Below are positions 8,461-14,817 of a stretch of DNA of 14,817 nt, piece after piece. A program made the position numbers and the translations under genes. The DNA is taken from the NCBI GenBank assembly GCA_024636105.1, contig JAGXHO010000199.1:1-14817 (forward strand). The letters are read 5' to 3'. This stretch comes from Trueperaceae bacterium (GTDB taxonomy: Bacteria > Deinococcota > Deinococci > Deinococcales > Trueperaceae). Numbering within the stretch: the stretch's first letter is position 1; every line of letters begins with the position of its first letter. The notes under the pieces were generated by a model. It saw only the letters and a list, made by a program, of their open reading frames with translations. It was not told where the DNA came from and made no database searches.

Positions 8461-9465
8461 TCATCGCGGCCGGGGGAAGATCTCGTTCGTCCAGCGGCCG
8501 ACCAGACGCTCCTTGACCTCGGGGGTCCCGTAGGTGTCGAAGTCGTAGTCGATCAAGTTGATCGTCGAGAGGTCGGGCGCCAGCTCCGGCACCGGGGTGT
8601 TCTGGTTGGACTGGATCTGGAAGGACTCGCCCTGCGCGGCGGCGATCATCTGCGCCTCGGGGGTGAGCGCCCACTCGATGAAGGCGATCGCGGCGTCGCG
8701 GTTGGGGGCGTTCGCGATGAGGCTCAGGCCACCGATCTCGTAGCCGGTGCCCTCGACGGGCGCGTAGGTGGTGAGCGGGAAGCCCTGGGCGGCGAACTTG
8801 ACGCCGTCGTGCATGAACTGGACGCCGATCGCGACCTCGCCGCGACCCGCGAGCTGGCCAGGGCCGCTGCCCGAGCTCGTGTACTGGTTCATGTTCTGGT
8901 GCATGCCGGCGAGGATCTCGAACGCCTCTTCCTCACCGAAGAGCTGCACGAGCGTGGCGATGACCGTGTACGCGGTGCCCGAGCTGTTCGGGTCGGACAT
9001 CGCGATCAGGCCCTTGTACATAGGGTCGGTGAGGTCGCGCCACCCTGCGGGCATCGGCAGGCCGTCGAGGGCGCCTTCGTTGACCACGAATCCGAGCGCG
9101 CCGGCGTACAGCGGGATGTAGGTGCCGCCGACCTGATCCTTGAGGTCCTGGATGATGTCGCCCCAGACGGTCGGCTCATAGAACTCGGTCAGCTCTTCGC
9201 GGAAGGCGATCAGGTGCGGGTCGCCGGTGCCGCCGAACCAGACGTCGAAGATCGGGCTCGCGGCTTCGGCGCGGATGCGCGCGAGGGCGTCGTTCGAGCT
9301 GACGCGGATGAACTCGAGCGGGATGCCGGTGGCCGCGGTGAACGCGGGGCCGATGGCTTCGCACCAGGCGAGGTCGGGGCTGCACAGCAGGTTGACCCGC
9401 TGGGCCTGGGCTTGGCCCAGGAACAGGGCGGAAGCGGCGATCAGGACGAGGGCGAAGCGCTTCAT
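8461..9465 (-). CDS. Periplasmic substrate-binding protein of FbpA/AfuA-type ABC importer
   Basis: This 334-residue exported protein starts with a clear Sec signal peptide (MKRF, a hydrophobic core, cleavage probably after AQA near residue 21). The mature part has the marks of the SBP_bac_6-like/AfuA group: SPDLAWCEAI near the N-terminus, ARIRAEA followed by FDVWFGGTGDPH, a Ser/Gly-rich QYTSSGSGPGQ segment, and EGTGYEIGG. I do not see the adjacent Tyr pair used by FbpA to hold ferric iron, which argues against simple iron uptake. The Ser/Gly-rich loop is compatible with an oxyanion such as phosphate, but that is inference. The ATG at 9465 is chosen because AAGGAG (9479-9474) lies 8 bases before it and the signal peptide begins there; an upstream in-frame start at 9516 would bury the signal peptide. 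It is the first gene of the transporter block downstream of iolC. Confidence 0.92.
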   Translation of the reverse strand: MKRFALVLIAASALFLGQAQAQRVNLLCSPDLAWCEAIGPAFTAATGIPLEFIRVSSNDALARIRAEAASPIFDVWFGGTGDPHLIAFREELTEFYEPTVWGDIIQDLKDQVGGTYIPLYAGALGFVVNEGALDGLPMPAGWRDLTDPMYKGLIAMSDPNSSGTAYTVIATLVQLFGEEEAFEILAGMHQNMNQYTSSGSGPGQLAGRGEVAIGVQFMHDGVKFAAQGFPLTTYAPVEGTGYEIGGLSLIANAPNRDAAIAFIEWALTPEAQMIAAAQGESFQIQSNQNTPVPELAPDLSTINLIDYDFDTYGTPEVKERLVGRWTNEIFPRPR

Positions 9466-9561
9466 CGAATCGTCTCCTTCGGGTCGAAGCGGCGGCGGGA
9501 GCCACCGGGACACCACGGCTGGTGCGCGGCCTCGGCCACGCTGGTTGCTTTGCGTGCGCGC

Positions 9562-9592
9562 AGCCTACCGCACGCTGCCGGGCCCGTGTCAG
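9562..9592 (-). promoter_or_regulatory. Possible sigma-70-type promoter before the binding-protein gene
   Basis: In the 156-bp gap after iolC, the - strand carries CTGACA (9592-9587) and TAGGCT (9567-9562) with a 19-base spacer, a slightly long fit to -35/-10 boxes. A transcript would begin near 9555, leaving a leader of about 90 bases before the ATG at 9465. An inverted repeat GCGTGC/GCACGC (9575-9570 and 9557-9552) brackets the -10 box and could be an operator. This is pattern matching only; the transporter may also simply be read through from iolC. Confidence 0.35.
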
Positions 9593-9621
9593 GGTTCGGT
9601 CAGGCCGCCTTCAGGCATCGC

Positions 9622-10650
9622 TCACGCACCGTCGGGACCGAGCCCCCCGTGGGCGTCGGCGAGCGCCAACGCCTCGTCGAGGGTCGCCATGAAGTTCGCG
9701 CAGCCGTGGCGGGTGACGACGATCGCGCCGCAGGCGTTGCCGAGCCGGGCGCTCTTCGTCCAACCCCACCCCTGGACGCGTCCGTAGATGAAGCCCGCCG
9801 CGAAGGCGTCGCCGGCGCCGAGCACGTTCATGACCTCGACCGGGAACCCCGGTACCGCCTGCACCGTGCCGTCGCTCAGGTGCACCGACGCGCCCGCGCG
9901 CCCGCGCTTGACCACCAGCGCGCCGGGCCCGCGCGCCAGGAGCGCGGCGACGTTGGCGTCGAGGTCGCCGCGCACCGTGGGGGCGCTCACCTGCTGGTGG
10001 GTGATGGCGAGGTCCTCGACGCGCGCGAGCATCGCGGCGTTGACCTCCTCCTCGGTGCCGAAGGCGACGTCGACGAGCGGCAACAGCGACCGCACCACGG
10101 CGCCGTAGGCGCGCGGGTCGTGCCACTGGTCGGCGCGGAAGTCCAGGTCGAGGTACACCGTGCGCCCGGCCGCGCTCGCACGCTCGCAGGCGACGAAGGT
10201 GGCGCTGCGCGCCGGCTCCTTGGCGAGCCCGGTGCCCGAGACCTCGAGCGCCGCGCTCGCTTCGATGGGCGCGGCGATCACGTCGTCGATCGTCAGCTGC
10301 GCGTCAGCGGCGTTCTCCCGGTAGAAGACCAAGGGGAAACGGTCGGGCGGCTCGATGCCCAACACGACGGCGCTGCTGCGCGCGCTCGGCTTCACCGGCA
10401 CCCAGTCGACGGCGACGCCCTCGCGTCGGAGGAAGGCGAGGATGAAGTCGCCGACCTTGTCCGCGCCGACCGCCGTCAGGAGCGCGGTGCGCAGACCGAG
10501 CCGCTGCGCGCCCACCGCGATGTTGAGCGGGCTGCCGCCCACGTACGCCGCGAACCCTTGGATGTCTTCGAAGGCGGCGCCGACGTCTTGGGCGTAGAGG
10601 TCGATCGACGAGCGGCCCATGGTGAGCAGATCGAAGGTCGGCGTCGTCAC
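9622..10650 (-). CDS. iolC: 5-dehydro-2-deoxygluconokinase (IolC), PfkB family
   Basis: This 342-residue ribokinase/PfkB-type kinase phosphorylates 5-dehydro-2-deoxy-D-gluconate at C6 with ATP, the fifth step of myo-inositol breakdown. The N-terminal FDLLTMGRSSIDLYAQ is characteristic of IolC. The sugar-binding GGSPLN motif is at 38-43, the anion-hole and catalytic GAGDAF at 278-283 (base D281), and the C-terminal TRHGCAN stretch is also IolC-like. The length is normal. I take the GTG at 10650, which overlaps the iolB stop by four bases (GTGA) and gives the usual short N-terminus; the next in-frame ATG at 10620 would remove the first strand. It is the last catabolic gene before the transporter genes. 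The downstream aldolase (IolJ) is not in the window. Confidence 0.94.
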   Translation of the reverse strand: MTTPTFDLLTMGRSSIDLYAQDVGAAFEDIQGFAAYVGGSPLNIAVGAQRLGLRTALLTAVGADKVGDFILAFLRREGVAVDWVPVKPSARSSAVVLGIEPPDRFPLVFYRENAADAQLTIDDVIAAPIEASAALEVSGTGLAKEPARSATFVACERASAAGRTVYLDLDFRADQWHDPRAYGAVVRSLLPLVDVAFGTEEEVNAAMLARVEDLAITHQQVSAPTVRGDLDANVAALLARGPGALVVKRGRAGASVHLSDGTVQAVPGFPVEVMNVLGAGDAFAAGFIYGRVQGWGWTKSARLGNACGAIVVTRHGCANFMATLDEALALADAHGGLGPDGA

Positions 10651-11507
10651 TCCTCTCGCCCCGTCCCCTTCAGCGGCAGCTCCAGGCGCCCCTCGCGCCC
10701 GGCCCACTGGCCGCGCACCCACGCCAGGTCGGGTTCGTCGCGCGCCACCCAGCTCGGGTGCTCGCCCGCGAGGAAGTTGAGGTAGTAGCCGTCGTACCCC
10801 GGCGCCATCACCACCGGGTGGTAGCCGCGGCGCACGAGCACCGTGTCGCCATCACGGACGATCACGACGTCGTTCAGGTCGCGGTCGTCGGTGTAGAGCC
10901 GCTGCAGCGCCCAGCCCTCTGCGGGGTCGATGCGGTAGTGGTAGACCTCGTCGAGGTCGACCTCGACCCCCGGGTGGTGCGCGTCGTGCTTGTGCGGCGG
11001 GTAGCTCGACCAGTTGCCCGACGGGGTGTAGACCTCGACGCACAGCAGCTTCTCGGCGTCGTCGGGATCGAGCACGTGGCTGATCTGGCGCGTCGCGTTG
11101 TGGCCGCCGCGGATCTCGACGGTCACGTCGTCCGGGGTGATCAGGCGCACCGGCAGGCGCCCTTCGGCGGGCGCGCTGCCGACGGCGATCTCGAGGTCGG
11201 TGGCGGCGCGGACGCCGTAGTGCGTCCCGGGCGGGACGTACAGCGCGTGCGGCAGGCCCTCGAAGACGCCACGCCGGCCGTGCACCGTCCAGCGCTCCGC
11301 CTCCGCCGACAGGTCGGCGTCGCCGGAGAGGAGCACGACGCACACCTCGTGCGCGCCGCTCTCGGCGGTGAAGCCTTCGCCCGCGCGCAGCGCGCGGACC
11401 TGGAACCCCAGATGGCGCCAGCCGGCGCGCTCCGGGGTGACGTCGGCGCGGACGGGGGCGCTGCGGTCCAAGGGGACGACGTGCGCGTCGCGGATCGGGT
11501 CGCTCAT
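10647..11507 (-). CDS. iolB: 5-deoxy-glucuronate isomerase (IolB)
   Basis: This 286-residue bicupin enzyme isomerises 5-deoxy-D-glucuronate to 5-dehydro-2-deoxy-D-gluconate in the cytosol. The diagnostic stretch GNWSSYPPHKHD is at 164-175; H172, H174 and E187 (in LDEVYHY) fit the metal site of the C-terminal cupin, with a further histidine in RGYHPV. The N-terminal half forms the first barrel (HEVCVVLLSGDADL and YVPPGTHY are visible). The length is close to other IolB proteins. The ATG at 11507 has TTGGAGG at 11520-11514 with a 6-base spacer. It follows iolE by 34 bp and overlaps iolC by four bases, so co-expression in the iol operon is very likely. Confidence 0.95.
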   Translation of the reverse strand: MSDPIRDAHVVPLDRSAPVRADVTPERAGWRHLGFQVRALRAGEGFTAESGAHEVCVVLLSGDADLSAEAERWTVHGRRGVFEGLPHALYVPPGTHYGVRAATDLEIAVGSAPAEGRLPVRLITPDDVTVEIRGGHNATRQISHVLDPDDAEKLLCVEVYTPSGNWSSYPPHKHDAHHPGVEVDLDEVYHYRIDPAEGWALQRLYTDDRDLNDVVIVRDGDTVLVRRGYHPVVMAPGYDGYYLNFLAGEHPSWVARDEPDLAWVRGQWAGREGRLELPLKGTGREE

Positions 11508-11541
11508 CGGGTACCTCCAATAGGCTCGCGCGATCCCGGGG

Positions 11542-12513
11542 TCACAGCCCCAGGCCGCGCAGGACGTCGCGGTTGCGGCGAGCGCTCGCCTCGGGCGTGC
11601 CCATGCCGGGAAGCACGTCCTGCTCTACCGTCACCCAGTCGGCGTAGCCCTGCGCGCGCAGGAAGGCGACCACGCCGGCCAGGTCGACGCTCCCCTGCCC
11701 CAGCTCGCAGAACACGCCGGCGCCGACGGCCTCCGGGTAGCCCAAGCCCTCGGCGCGGGCGCGGGCCGCCACCGCCGGGTGGCAATCCTTGAGGTGGACG
11801 TACGGGACGCGCCCCCAGAAGCGCCGGAGGCCGTCGAGGGCGGCCGTGCCGCGGCCGGGGGGTTGGTCGGGGTCGGCGTCGGGGCGGCCGGTCCCGTACG
11901 TGTAGTGACCGGTGTCGAACACGATGTCGACGAGACCGGCGGGGACGGCGCCGAGGAAGCGCGCGATCTCGTCGGGGGTCTCCACCCAAGCGCCGCAGTG
12001 GTGGTGGTAAAGGGTGCGCAGCCCGCACTCCTCGGCGACCAGGCGCGCGATGGCGGTCGCGTTGCGCGCGAAGGTCGCGTGCGCACCGGCGTCGAGCCGC
12101 AGGTTGCGCGGCACCCGACCGGCGAGCCGGGTGCGCTCCGGGTCGCCGCACGTGGCGTCGGCCAAGATGAAGTACGGCGCCCGTCCGGGGTCGCCGACGT
12201 CGCCTGCGGCCGCGAGCAAGCGGGCGACCGTCAGCAGTCGATCCCGGTGGTGCTCCACGGCGTCCGGCGCGCGCAGGTCGACCCCCTCGAAGCCGCCGAG
12301 CAGCGCGAGGCCGCGCTCCTCGAGCGCTTCGCGCAGCGGCGCGGGCTCGTCGGGGAGGTAGCCGAGGTCGCCGAGCTCGGTCGCGGCGTAGCCGGCCCCC
12401 GCGAGCTGGTCGAGCATCGTCGCCCACGGCGTCGCGTCGCCGAATCCCTCGATGGTGCCCCACGAGCACGGGGCGTTCCCTACGCGGATGGTCGCTCCGG
12501 CGGGCGCGCTCAT
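11542..12513 (-). CDS. iolE: Inosose dehydratase (IolE), TIM-barrel sugar isomerase fold
   Basis: This 323-residue xylose-isomerase-like TIM barrel should dehydrate 2-keto-myo-inositol (scyllo-inosose) to the trihydroxycyclohexane-dione. The N-terminal strand reads RVGNAPCSWG. The stretch LYHHHCGAWVETPDEI followed by FDTGHYTYG matches the HHHMGT...LDTGH layout of inosose dehydratases better than that of the isomerase IolI. Probable metal ligands include D200, H240 (VHLKD) and E297 (VEQD). The ATG at 12513 overlaps the iolG stop by four bases (ATGA). Flanking by iolG and iolB fixes the pathway. An IolI/IolH-like isomerase is the main alternative, since these barrels are similar. Confidence 0.88.
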   Translation of the reverse strand: MSAPAGATIRVGNAPCSWGTIEGFGDATPWATMLDQLAGAGYAATELGDLGYLPDEPAPLREALEERGLALLGGFEGVDLRAPDAVEHHRDRLLTVARLLAAAGDVGDPGRAPYFILADATCGDPERTRLAGRVPRNLRLDAGAHATFARNATAIARLVAEECGLRTLYHHHCGAWVETPDEIARFLGAVPAGLVDIVFDTGHYTYGTGRPDADPDQPPGRGTAALDGLRRFWGRVPYVHLKDCHPAVAARARAEGLGYPEAVGAGVFCELGQGSVDLAGVVAFLRAQGYADWVTVEQDVLPGMGTPEASARRNRDVLRGLGL

Positions 12514-13547
12514 GGCGCCACGCCCGCGACATCGCCGACGTCGGCCACGCGCACGGGACGCCCCGCGCGCAAGCTGAGGCGCGCGGCCTCGGCGACCCGC
12601 AGCGACTCGATGGCGTCGACCGCGCCCGGCTCCGGCGCGCGGCCGGCGCGCACCGCGTCGACGAAGGCCTGCACCTCGAGCCGGTAGGCGTCGCGGAAGC
12701 GGTCGAGGAAGTGGTGGTAGTAGTCGCCGCGCGGACCGCTGGGCCCGTAGCGCCAGACCTTGGTGGCGCGCTCGTCCTCGGCGACCAGCTTGCCGAGCGC
12801 CCCGTGCACCTCGACCCGCAGGTCGTGGCCGTAGACCGTGCGGCGCGAGTTCATCAGCACGCCCAGCGCGCCCGAAGCGAACTCGAGCGTGAGGACGCTG
12901 GTATCGACGTCGCCGTACTTGGCGTAGAGCGGGTCGACGCGCACGCGCCCCAAGGCCGTCACGCGCTCCACCTCGCCGCAGACGAAGCGGGCGGTGTCGA
13001 TGTCGTGGATCACCGAGTCGTGGAAAAAGCCGGCCGAGGCCGCGATGTAGGCCTCGGGCGCCGGGCCGGGGTCGGACGATTGGCTGCGGAAGAGCTCCAC
13101 CGGCCCGAGCTCGCCGGCGCGCACCGCCCGACCGACCTCGGCGTAGGCCGGGTCGAAGCGGCGGTTGAAGCCGATCTGGAACGGCACTCCGGCGCGCCGC
13201 ACGGTCTCCATGGCGCGCACCGTGCCGGCGAGGTCGTCGGCGACGGGCTTCTCGCACAAGATCGCCTTGCCGGCAGCGGCGGCCGCCTCGAGCTGGTCGG
13301 CGTGGTGGACCGTGGGCGAGGCGATCAGGACCGCGTCCACCGCCGGGTCGGCCAACGCTGCGGCCAGGTCGTCGCCGGCCAGCGCACCGCCGAGCGCCGC
13401 ACGGCGGGCGGCGTCGGCGTCCGGGTCGACGACCCGCGCCAGGCGGGCACCGTCGATGGCGCCCGCCAGATGCCGGGCGTGCAGCGCGCCGATCCGTCCG
13501 GCGCCGATCACCGCGAACGCCAGGGGCGTCGGTCCGCTCCGCGTCAT
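12510..13547 (-). CDS. iolG: Inositol 2-dehydrogenase (IolG), Gfo/Idh/MocA family
   Basis: This 345-residue NAD-dependent dehydrogenase oxidises myo-inositol to 2-keto-myo-inositol, the first step of the pathway. The Rossmann motif GAGRIG is at 15-20, the catalytic lysine in CEKP at K100, and the catalytic pair D177/H181 in FHDSVIHDID; GFNRRFDP at 126-133 is also typical of the family. The ATG at 13547 overlaps the iolD stop by four bases and has GGAGGAGGA at 13559-13551, so the start is well supported. It is paralogous to the oxidoreductase on the + strand at 3210-4220. Its place between iolD and iolE makes the inositol role the best call, although activity on related cyclitols or glucose is known in the family. 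Confidence 0.92.
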   Translation of the reverse strand: MTRSGPTPLAFAVIGAGRIGALHARHLAGAIDGARLARVVDPDADAARRAALGGALAGDDLAAALADPAVDAVLIASPTVHHADQLEAAAAAGKAILCEKPVADDLAGTVRAMETVRRAGVPFQIGFNRRFDPAYAEVGRAVRAGELGPVELFRSQSSDPGPAPEAYIAASAGFFHDSVIHDIDTARFVCGEVERVTALGRVRVDPLYAKYGDVDTSVLTLEFASGALGVLMNSRRTVYGHDLRVEVHGALGKLVAEDERATKVWRYGPSGPRGDYYHHFLDRFRDAYRLEVQAFVDAVRAGRAPEPGAVDAIESLRVAEAARLSLRAGRPVRVADVGDVAGVAP

Positions 13548-14817
13548 CGCTCCTCCTCCGCGTCCAGGCCGGGCGGCGGCGTCGCCACCGCCGTGTGCGT
13601 CCGGCGGCGGGCGGCAGCCGTCTGGTGCGCCGCCCGTGCGGCGCGCACCTCGGTGCGCTCCGACACCTCCGCCGGCGGCACGTCCCACCACCCGTCGAAA
13701 CCCGGCACCCGCCGCTCCGGATCCGTGGCGACCACGACCACGCGCACCCCACCGGCCGCCCGCGCCTCGGTGAGCGCGCCCTGCAGCCCCTCGAGGTCGT
13801 GGACCGACCAGGTGCGCGCCCCCATCGCGGCCGCGTGCGCGGCGAAATCCACCGCCACGACCGGGCCGTCGAGGCGACCCGAACCGGGGTCGCGCGCCCG
13901 GCGTTCGTTGATGAACGAGGGGACGCCCACCGAGCGCTGCAACCCGTGGATCGACTGAAAGCCCCCGTTCTCGACGAGGACCACCGTGAACGCGAGCCCC
14001 TCGGCCACCGCCGTGACCAGCTCCGAGTTCATCATCAGGTAGGAGCCGTCGCCCACGAACACGACGATGGCGCGCCCGGGCTCGGCGAGCGCGACCCCGA
14101 TGCCGGCGGGGATCTCGTAGCCCATGCACGAGAAGCCGTACTCGACGTGGTAGGCGCGGGGGTCGGCCGTGCGCCAGAGCTTGAGCAGGTCGCCCGGCAT
14201 GCTGCCGGCGGCGTTGATCACGACCGCGTGGTCGCCGAAGGCGTCGTGGACGGCGCCGAGGACCTCGGCTTGGGCGAGGCCGCCGGCGTCGCTGCGCGGC
14301 TGGCGCAGCTCGTCGACCGTGGAGCGCCACGCCGCGGCGCGCTCCGTGGCCTCGCCGCGGTAGGCCGGATCGCTGCCGGACCAGTCCGCCGCGAGCGCCG
14401 CCGTCAGCCCCTCGAGCCCTGCGCGCGCGTCCGCGACGAGCGCCAGCGCGCCCACCTTGTGGGCGTCGAACGGGGCGACGTTGAGGCCGACGAAGCGCAC
14501 GTCGGGGTGGGCGAAGGCGGTCATGGACCCGGTGGTGAAGTCCGCGAGCCGGGTCCCCACCGCGAGGACCACGTCGGCGCGGCGCGCCAGGGCGTTGGCG
14601 GCGCTGCCGCCGTTCGCGCCGACCGGGCCCGCCGCCAGCGGGTGGTCCCATGCAAGCGCCCCCTTGCCGGCTTGGGTCTCGGCGACCGGGATCCCGAAGC
14701 GCTCGGCGAACGCCGCGAGCGCGTCGCCGGCGGCGGCGTAGCGCACGCCGCCCCCCGCCACGATCAGCGGTCTCCGGGCGGCGCGCAGCCAGCGCGCGGC
14801 CTCGGCGAGCACCTCGG
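13544..14817 (-). CDS. iolD: 3D-(3,5/4)-trihydroxycyclohexane-1,2-dione hydrolase (IolD), N-terminus missing
   Basis: This is the C-terminal part (about 424 residues) of a thiamine-diphosphate enzyme; the frame is open to the right edge, so the N-terminal pyrimidine-binding domain and the start lie outside. It cleaves the cyclic dione ring to 5-deoxy-D-glucuronate. The central domain is seen in RRPLIVAGGGVRYA and ADVVLAVGTRLADFTTGS. The cofactor-binding domain has EYGFSCMGYEIPAGIGVALA and then GDGSYLMMNSELVTA (GDG at 14053-14045) leading to VENGGFQSIHGLQ, the GDG...N motif with IolD-specific wording. Full IolD proteins have about 620-640 residues, so roughly a third is missing. It is the first iol gene visible in this operon, and its stop overlaps iolG by four bases. 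Confidence 0.93.
   Translation of the reverse strand, partial: EVLAEAARWLRAARRPLIVAGGGVRYAAAGDALAAFAERFGIPVAETQAGKGALAWDHPLAAGPVGANGGSAANALARRADVVLAVGTRLADFTTGSMTAFAHPDVRFVGLNVAPFDAHKVGALALVADARAGLEGLTAALAADWSGSDPAYRGEATERAAAWRSTVDELRQPRSDAGGLAQAEVLGAVHDAFGDHAVVINAAGSMPGDLLKLWRTADPRAYHVEYGFSCMGYEIPAGIGVALAEPGRAIVVFVGDGSYLMMNSELVTAVAEGLAFTVVLVENGGFQSIHGLQRSVGVPSFINERRARDPGSGRLDGPVVAVDFAAHAAAMGARTWSVHDLEGLQGALTEARAAGGVRVVVVATDPERRVPGFDGWWDVPPAEVSERTEVRAARAAHQTAAARRRTHTAVATPPPGLDAEEER

Noticed and set aside
4249..9465. A plain ferric-iron uptake system (FbpABC)
   Set aside because: The binding protein lacks the visible adjacent Tyr pair of ferric binders, and the HAD phosphatase and iol neighbours suggest an organic substrate. 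Iron is not fully excluded without structure or binding data.
9466..9516. A 17-residue longer start for the binding protein
   Set aside because: The ATG at 9465 has a good ribosome-binding site and begins a textbook signal peptide; the extension would bury it.
10651..10722. A longer N-terminus for IolC (start at 10722)
   Set aside because: The extra residues are Arg/Gly/Ala-rich and are an alternative reading of the end of iolB. The GTG at 10650 gives the usual IolC N-terminus with a four-base overlap.

Overview
The window is very GC-rich and densely packed, with no gap over about 160 bp. The organism is a high-GC bacterium. The Sec signal peptide ending AQA-Q and the family types would fit a Deinococcota/Trueperaceae-like or actinobacterial-type genome, but I cannot place it firmly. 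I see no tRNA, rRNA, CRISPR array, insertion sequence or phage gene.

Left part (1-4220, + strand): the end of a carbohydrate-type ABC operon. It has the 3' part of a MalG-like permease, a UgpC/MalK-type ATPase, a PHP-fold metallohydrolase of the CehA/McbA type, and a Gfo/Idh/MocA NAD(P)-dependent oxidoreductase. Stops and starts abut or nearly so, except that two identical 18-bp self-complementary repeats sit between the last two genes. The solute-binding protein and partner permease should lie to the left of the window.

Right part (14817-4249, - strand): a myo-inositol catabolic operon read right to left, iolD (5' end cut off by the window), iolG, iolE, iolB, iolC. After a 156-bp gap with a possible promoter comes a second ABC importer of the FbpABC/AfuABC kind (binding protein, fused double permease, ATPase) and then a HAD type IIB phosphatase. 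Four-base ATGA/GTGA overlaps or near contacts join most of these genes. The gap between binding protein and permease holds three consecutive stem-loops. The two operons converge with 28 bp between their stop codons.

Together the iol genes would turn myo-inositol into 2-keto-inositol (IolG), the trihydroxy-dione (IolE), 5-deoxyglucuronate (IolD), 5-dehydro-2-deoxygluconate (IolB) and its 6-phosphate (IolC). The final aldolase (IolJ) and malonate-semialdehyde dehydrogenase (IolA) are not in the window. The unusual feature is the company they keep: a transporter class known for sugar phosphates, phosphonates or iron plus a HAD phosphatase in the same direction, and a Ugp-like importer with a cytosolic PHP hydrolase and a second IolG-like dehydrogenase converging on it. 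My working inference, not proven here, is that the locus scavenges inositol from phosphorylated or esterified forms.
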